A stretch of DNA of 64,000 bases from Sphingomonas sp. URHD0057. Its GTDB lineage: Bacteria; Pseudomonadota; Alphaproteobacteria; Sphingomonadales; Sphingomonadaceae. The notes below the pieces were generated by a model. That model had not been told where the DNA came from. It did not search any database and saw nothing but the letters and a program-made list of their open reading frames with translations. Below, in pieces: positions 62,052 through 64,000 of the stretch; position 1 is the first letter of the stretch; each line of letters begins with the position of its first letter. The position numbers were made by a program, and so were the translations under genes. Location: positions 291,509 to 355,508 of the forward strand of contig NZ_JIAU01000006.1 in the NCBI RefSeq assembly GCF_000620665.1, given 5' to 3'.

Positions 62052-63359
62052 ATGACTGAAGCACGCCGCCCCATCTGGAAAAGCCTCTACGTCCAGGTGC
62101 TGGTCGCAATTACGCTCGGCGTGGTCGTCGGCTGGCTGTGGCCCACGACCGGGGCGGCGCTGAAGCCGCTCGGCGACGGGTTCATCAAGCTCGTCAAGAT
62201 GATCATCACTCCGGTGATCTTCCTCACCGTCGTCACCGGCATCGCCGGGATGCGGGACCTCCGCGCCTTCGGCCGCATCGCCGCCAAGGCGTTCGCCTAT
62301 TTCATCGTCATGTCGACGCTGGCGCTGGTGGTCGGGCTGGCGGTCGCCAATCTGGTCCAGCCGGGCGCCGGCCTCAACGTCAACGTCGCGACGTTAGATA
62401 CCGGCAAGGTCGCGAGCTACGTGACCAAGGCGCACGAAACGACCGTCACCGGCTTCGTGCTCAACATCATTCCCGACACCCTGGTCAGCGCCTTCACCTC
62501 CGGCGAGATCCTGCAGGTCCTGCTGGTCGCGATCCTGTTCGGGATCGCGCTGGCGACGATGGGCGAGCGCGGCGAGCGGCTGCTGGGCGCGCTGCGCACG
62601 CTGACCGCGGTGGTCTTCCGCATCGTCCGCATCCTGATGTACGCCGCGCCGATCGGGGCGTTCGGCGCGATGGCCTTCACCATCGGCCAATATGGCATCG
62701 GGACGCTGGTCAACCTGGCCCAGCTGATCGTCACTTTCTATGCGACGTCGCTGCTGTTCGTGCTGGTTATCCTCGGCTCGGTCGCCTGGTTCGCCGGCTT
62801 CTCGATCCTCGCGCTGATCCGCTACATCAAAGACGAGCTGCTACTGGTGCTCGGCACCTCCAGTTCCGAAAGCGCGATGCCGCTGCTGATGGAGAAGCTG
62901 GAGGCGGCGGGCTGTCCCAAGCCGATCGTCGGGCTGGTCGTGCCGACCGGTTATTCGTTCAACCTTGACGGCACCAACATCTACATGTCGCTGGCGGCTT
63001 TGTTCATCGCCCAGGCGTGCAACGTGCATTTGAGCCTTGGCGACCAGTTGCTGCTGATGGCGGTTGCGGTCCTGAGCTCGAAGGGCGCGGCGGGCGTCAC
63101 CGGCTCCGGGTTCATCGTGCTCGCCGCGACGCTGTCGGTGGTGCCGTCGATCCCGGTCGCGGGAATGGCGCTGATCCTCGGCGTCGACCGCTTCATGAGC
63201 GAGTGCCGGTCGCTGACCAACTTCGTCGGCAATGCGGTGGCGACGATCGTCGTCGCGCGGTGGGAAGGTGCCGTCGACATGGTGCGATTGCGCCGGGTGC
63301 TCGCCAGCGGCGAGCCGAGCGCGGAGGAGATCGAGCGCATCCAGCTCCAGCGCGGCTAG
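62052..63359 (+). CDS. dicarboxylate/amino acid:cation symporter (DAACS family)
   Basis: Inner-membrane symporter of 435 residues related to GltP/DctA. Family marks are [24 protein letters not shown] in the N-half, the serine-rich reentrant loop [13 protein letters not shown], the [18 protein letters not shown] helix and the second reentrant loop [23 protein letters not shown] 62052 has GAGGGAT ahead. The substrate could be a C4-dicarboxylate or an acidic amino acid. The gene is enclosed by tRNA-Arg upstream and a decayed tRNA-Arg copy downstream, suggesting it may have been inserted or duplicated there. Confidence 0.93.
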   Translation: MTEARRPIWKSLYVQVLVAITLGVVVGWLWPTTGAALKPLGDGFIKLVKMIITPVIFLTVVTGIAGMRDLRAFGRIAAKAFAYFIVMSTLALVVGLAVANLVQPGAGLNVNVATLDTGKVASYVTKAHETTVTGFVLNIIPDTLVSAFTSGEILQVLLVAILFGIALATMGERGERLLGALRTLTAVVFRIVRILMYAAPIGAFGAMAFTIGQYGIGTLVNLAQLIVTFYATSLLFVLVILGSVAWFAGFSILALIRYIKDELLLVLGTSSSESAMPLLMEKLEAAGCPKPIVGLVVPTGYSFNLDGTNIYMSLAALFIAQACNVHLSLGDQLLLMAVAVLSSKGAAGVTGSGFIVLAATLSVVPSIPVAGMALILGVDRFMSECRSLTNFVGNAVATIVVARWEGAVDMVRLRRVLASGEPSAEEIERIQLQRG

Positions 63360-63365
63360 CTGCGT

Positions 63366-63437
63366 GCGCCCGTTCGCGATTGGATAGAGCGCCTTCTAAA
63401 CTTGAGGTCGCGGGTTCGATCCTGACCCGGCGCGCCA
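63366..63437 (+). pseudogene. decayed tRNA-Arg copy
   Basis: Starts GCGCCCG and ends GGCGCGCCA like the true tRNA-Arg, keeps TGGATAGAGC, CCTTCTAA and CTTGAGGTCGC, but lacks part of the D stem, a few bases before the anticodon stem, and has a disrupted T arm (GTTCGATCCTGAC) and acceptor pairing. It is therefore a remnant, in the same orientation as the intact gene 1.4 kb upstream. Confidence 0.85.
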
Positions 63438-63488
63438 AAACCCTACGATCGATCTGCGTTTATGGCAGGAATGGATGGAGAGCAGACT

Positions 63489-63920
63489 CTACGCCGACCG
63501 ATACTCTTCGATCTTCCGCTCCAGTTCGTCAGCAGGCACTTCCCATCCAAAGAGTCTGACACGTCCACCGACGCGAGGATAAATCAGACATGCGCTGACT
63601 AGCCCCGCAGCGGTTCGGATTACCTCTGTCTGGTCGATGTCGTTCCACGCCCAGTGCAATCGCCTCCAACCGAGGTTCTGAGTGATACCTTCGGCGTCAA
63701 TTGTGAGAGTGCCAGGAAAGCACGCGGCCCAAAGATACCGCAATGCCAGAAGGCCAAAAAACGCCATTCCGACGCGCAAGAATATGACGGCTTTCGTCGC
63801 TTCGGCCGGTTGAAGGTTTGACGCCGCAGGCCTGCTGAGCGTCCACAAACAGACCCCGACAAAGGCAACGCAGAGGGCTAGTCGTCCGATTGCTTGAAGG
63901 CGAGATTCTTGAACGATCAT
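63489..63920 (-). CDS. hypothetical membrane protein with PH-like domain
   Basis: A 143-residue protein with two hydrophobic segments (about 10-28 and 42-65), then a soluble domain TLTIDAEGITQNLGWRRLHWAWNDIDQTEVIR...LFGWEVPADELERKIEEY that resembles bacterial PH-like (STM3941/YdbT-type) domains found after two membrane helices. ATG 63920 or GTG 63929 could be the start; no clear ribosome site. Codon use is less GC-rich than in neighbours. The remaining 80 bases to the window end show no gene. Confidence 0.65.
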   Translation of the reverse strand: MIVQESRLQAIGRLALCVAFVGVCLWTLSRPAASNLQPAEATKAVIFLRVGMAFFGLLALRYLWAACFPGTLTIDAEGITQNLGWRRLHWAWNDIDQTEVIRTAAGLVSACLIYPRVGGRVRLFGWEVPADELERKIEEYRSA

Positions 63921-64000
63921 TGGTGACACGCGGCATTACTAGCGAATGTCGCTAATGGCAGGAATGGGTCGAAAACTGCCATTTAGAACCCCGATGCGCC

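Overview
The window is GC-rich, gene-dense bacterial chromosome and most likely comes from an alphaproteobacterium of the order Sphingomonadales. The evidence for this is inferential. RNase E has the long acidic insertion in its S1 domain that is common in alphaproteobacteria. An amidase, penicillin-binding protein 1A and prfB stand in one row. There are tandem entericidin-like lipoproteins, a separate purS-purQ pair, and many GTG or TTG starts with 4-base gene overlaps. No transposase, phage gene or CRISPR array is visible.

Layout. 1-2165 (minus) is an M16 zinc peptidase cut by the window edge. 2544-3493 holds rplJ-rplL, which end at a strong terminator. From 3.5 to 14.3 kb, where rpoB would normally follow, there is a block of unrelated genes: an aminotransferase, an amino-acid permease, an alpha/beta hydrolase, a PNPOx-like protein, a GST, a LysR regulator, a VOC protein, a LysE exporter, a PLP-dependent decarboxylase, an exported serine hydrolase and a small membrane protein. 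rpoB-rpoC (14.6-23.1 kb) then follow with their own candidate promoter and a terminator. Next come two small entericidin-like lipoproteins, another lipoprotein, thyA, a stand-alone RadC/JAB domain, an exported methyltransferase, and the cell-wall/translation row amidase, mrcA and prfB (24-30.7 kb). rne follows, with an M48 peptidase-TPR protein and a DsbA-like oxidoreductase downstream.

From 35.7 to 43 kb lie a hydrolase-like protein, rlmE, a Ppx/GppA phosphatase, tRNA-Gln(CTG), a GH43-type enzyme, a DUF2807 protein behind a repressor-like operator, a second GST, an orphan receiver protein and a SleB-type wall hydrolase. From 43.3 to 48.5 kb lie an EVE protein, a winged-helix regulator fused to a polytopic membrane domain, and a two-gene operon of a double-domain KaiC-like ATPase and a hybrid histidine kinase. 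48.5-52.9 kb holds typA, a decayed copy of the typA 3' end, a hypothetical gene between the two, a small basic protein, an exported protein and a MarR regulator. 53-64 kb holds an MFS transporter behind a long palindromic repeat, a FadB-type beta-oxidation enzyme, a metallo-beta-lactamase-fold hydrolase, purS-purQ, a YhhQ-type transporter, a Tat-exported flavoprotein, tRNA-Arg(TCT), a dicarboxylate/amino-acid symporter, and a decayed tRNA-Arg copy.

The signals most worth a second look are six. They are the KaiC-like/kinase operon, two TACA-NN-TGTA (BlaI/MecI-type) operators over -10 elements of unlinked genes, and a 13-bp hairpin that hides the start codon of an entericidin-like gene. The other three are the typA 3'-end duplication around a single gene, the tRNA-Arg remnant around a transporter, and the separation of rplJL from rpoBC. 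All protein functions are read from motifs by eye; no database search was possible.
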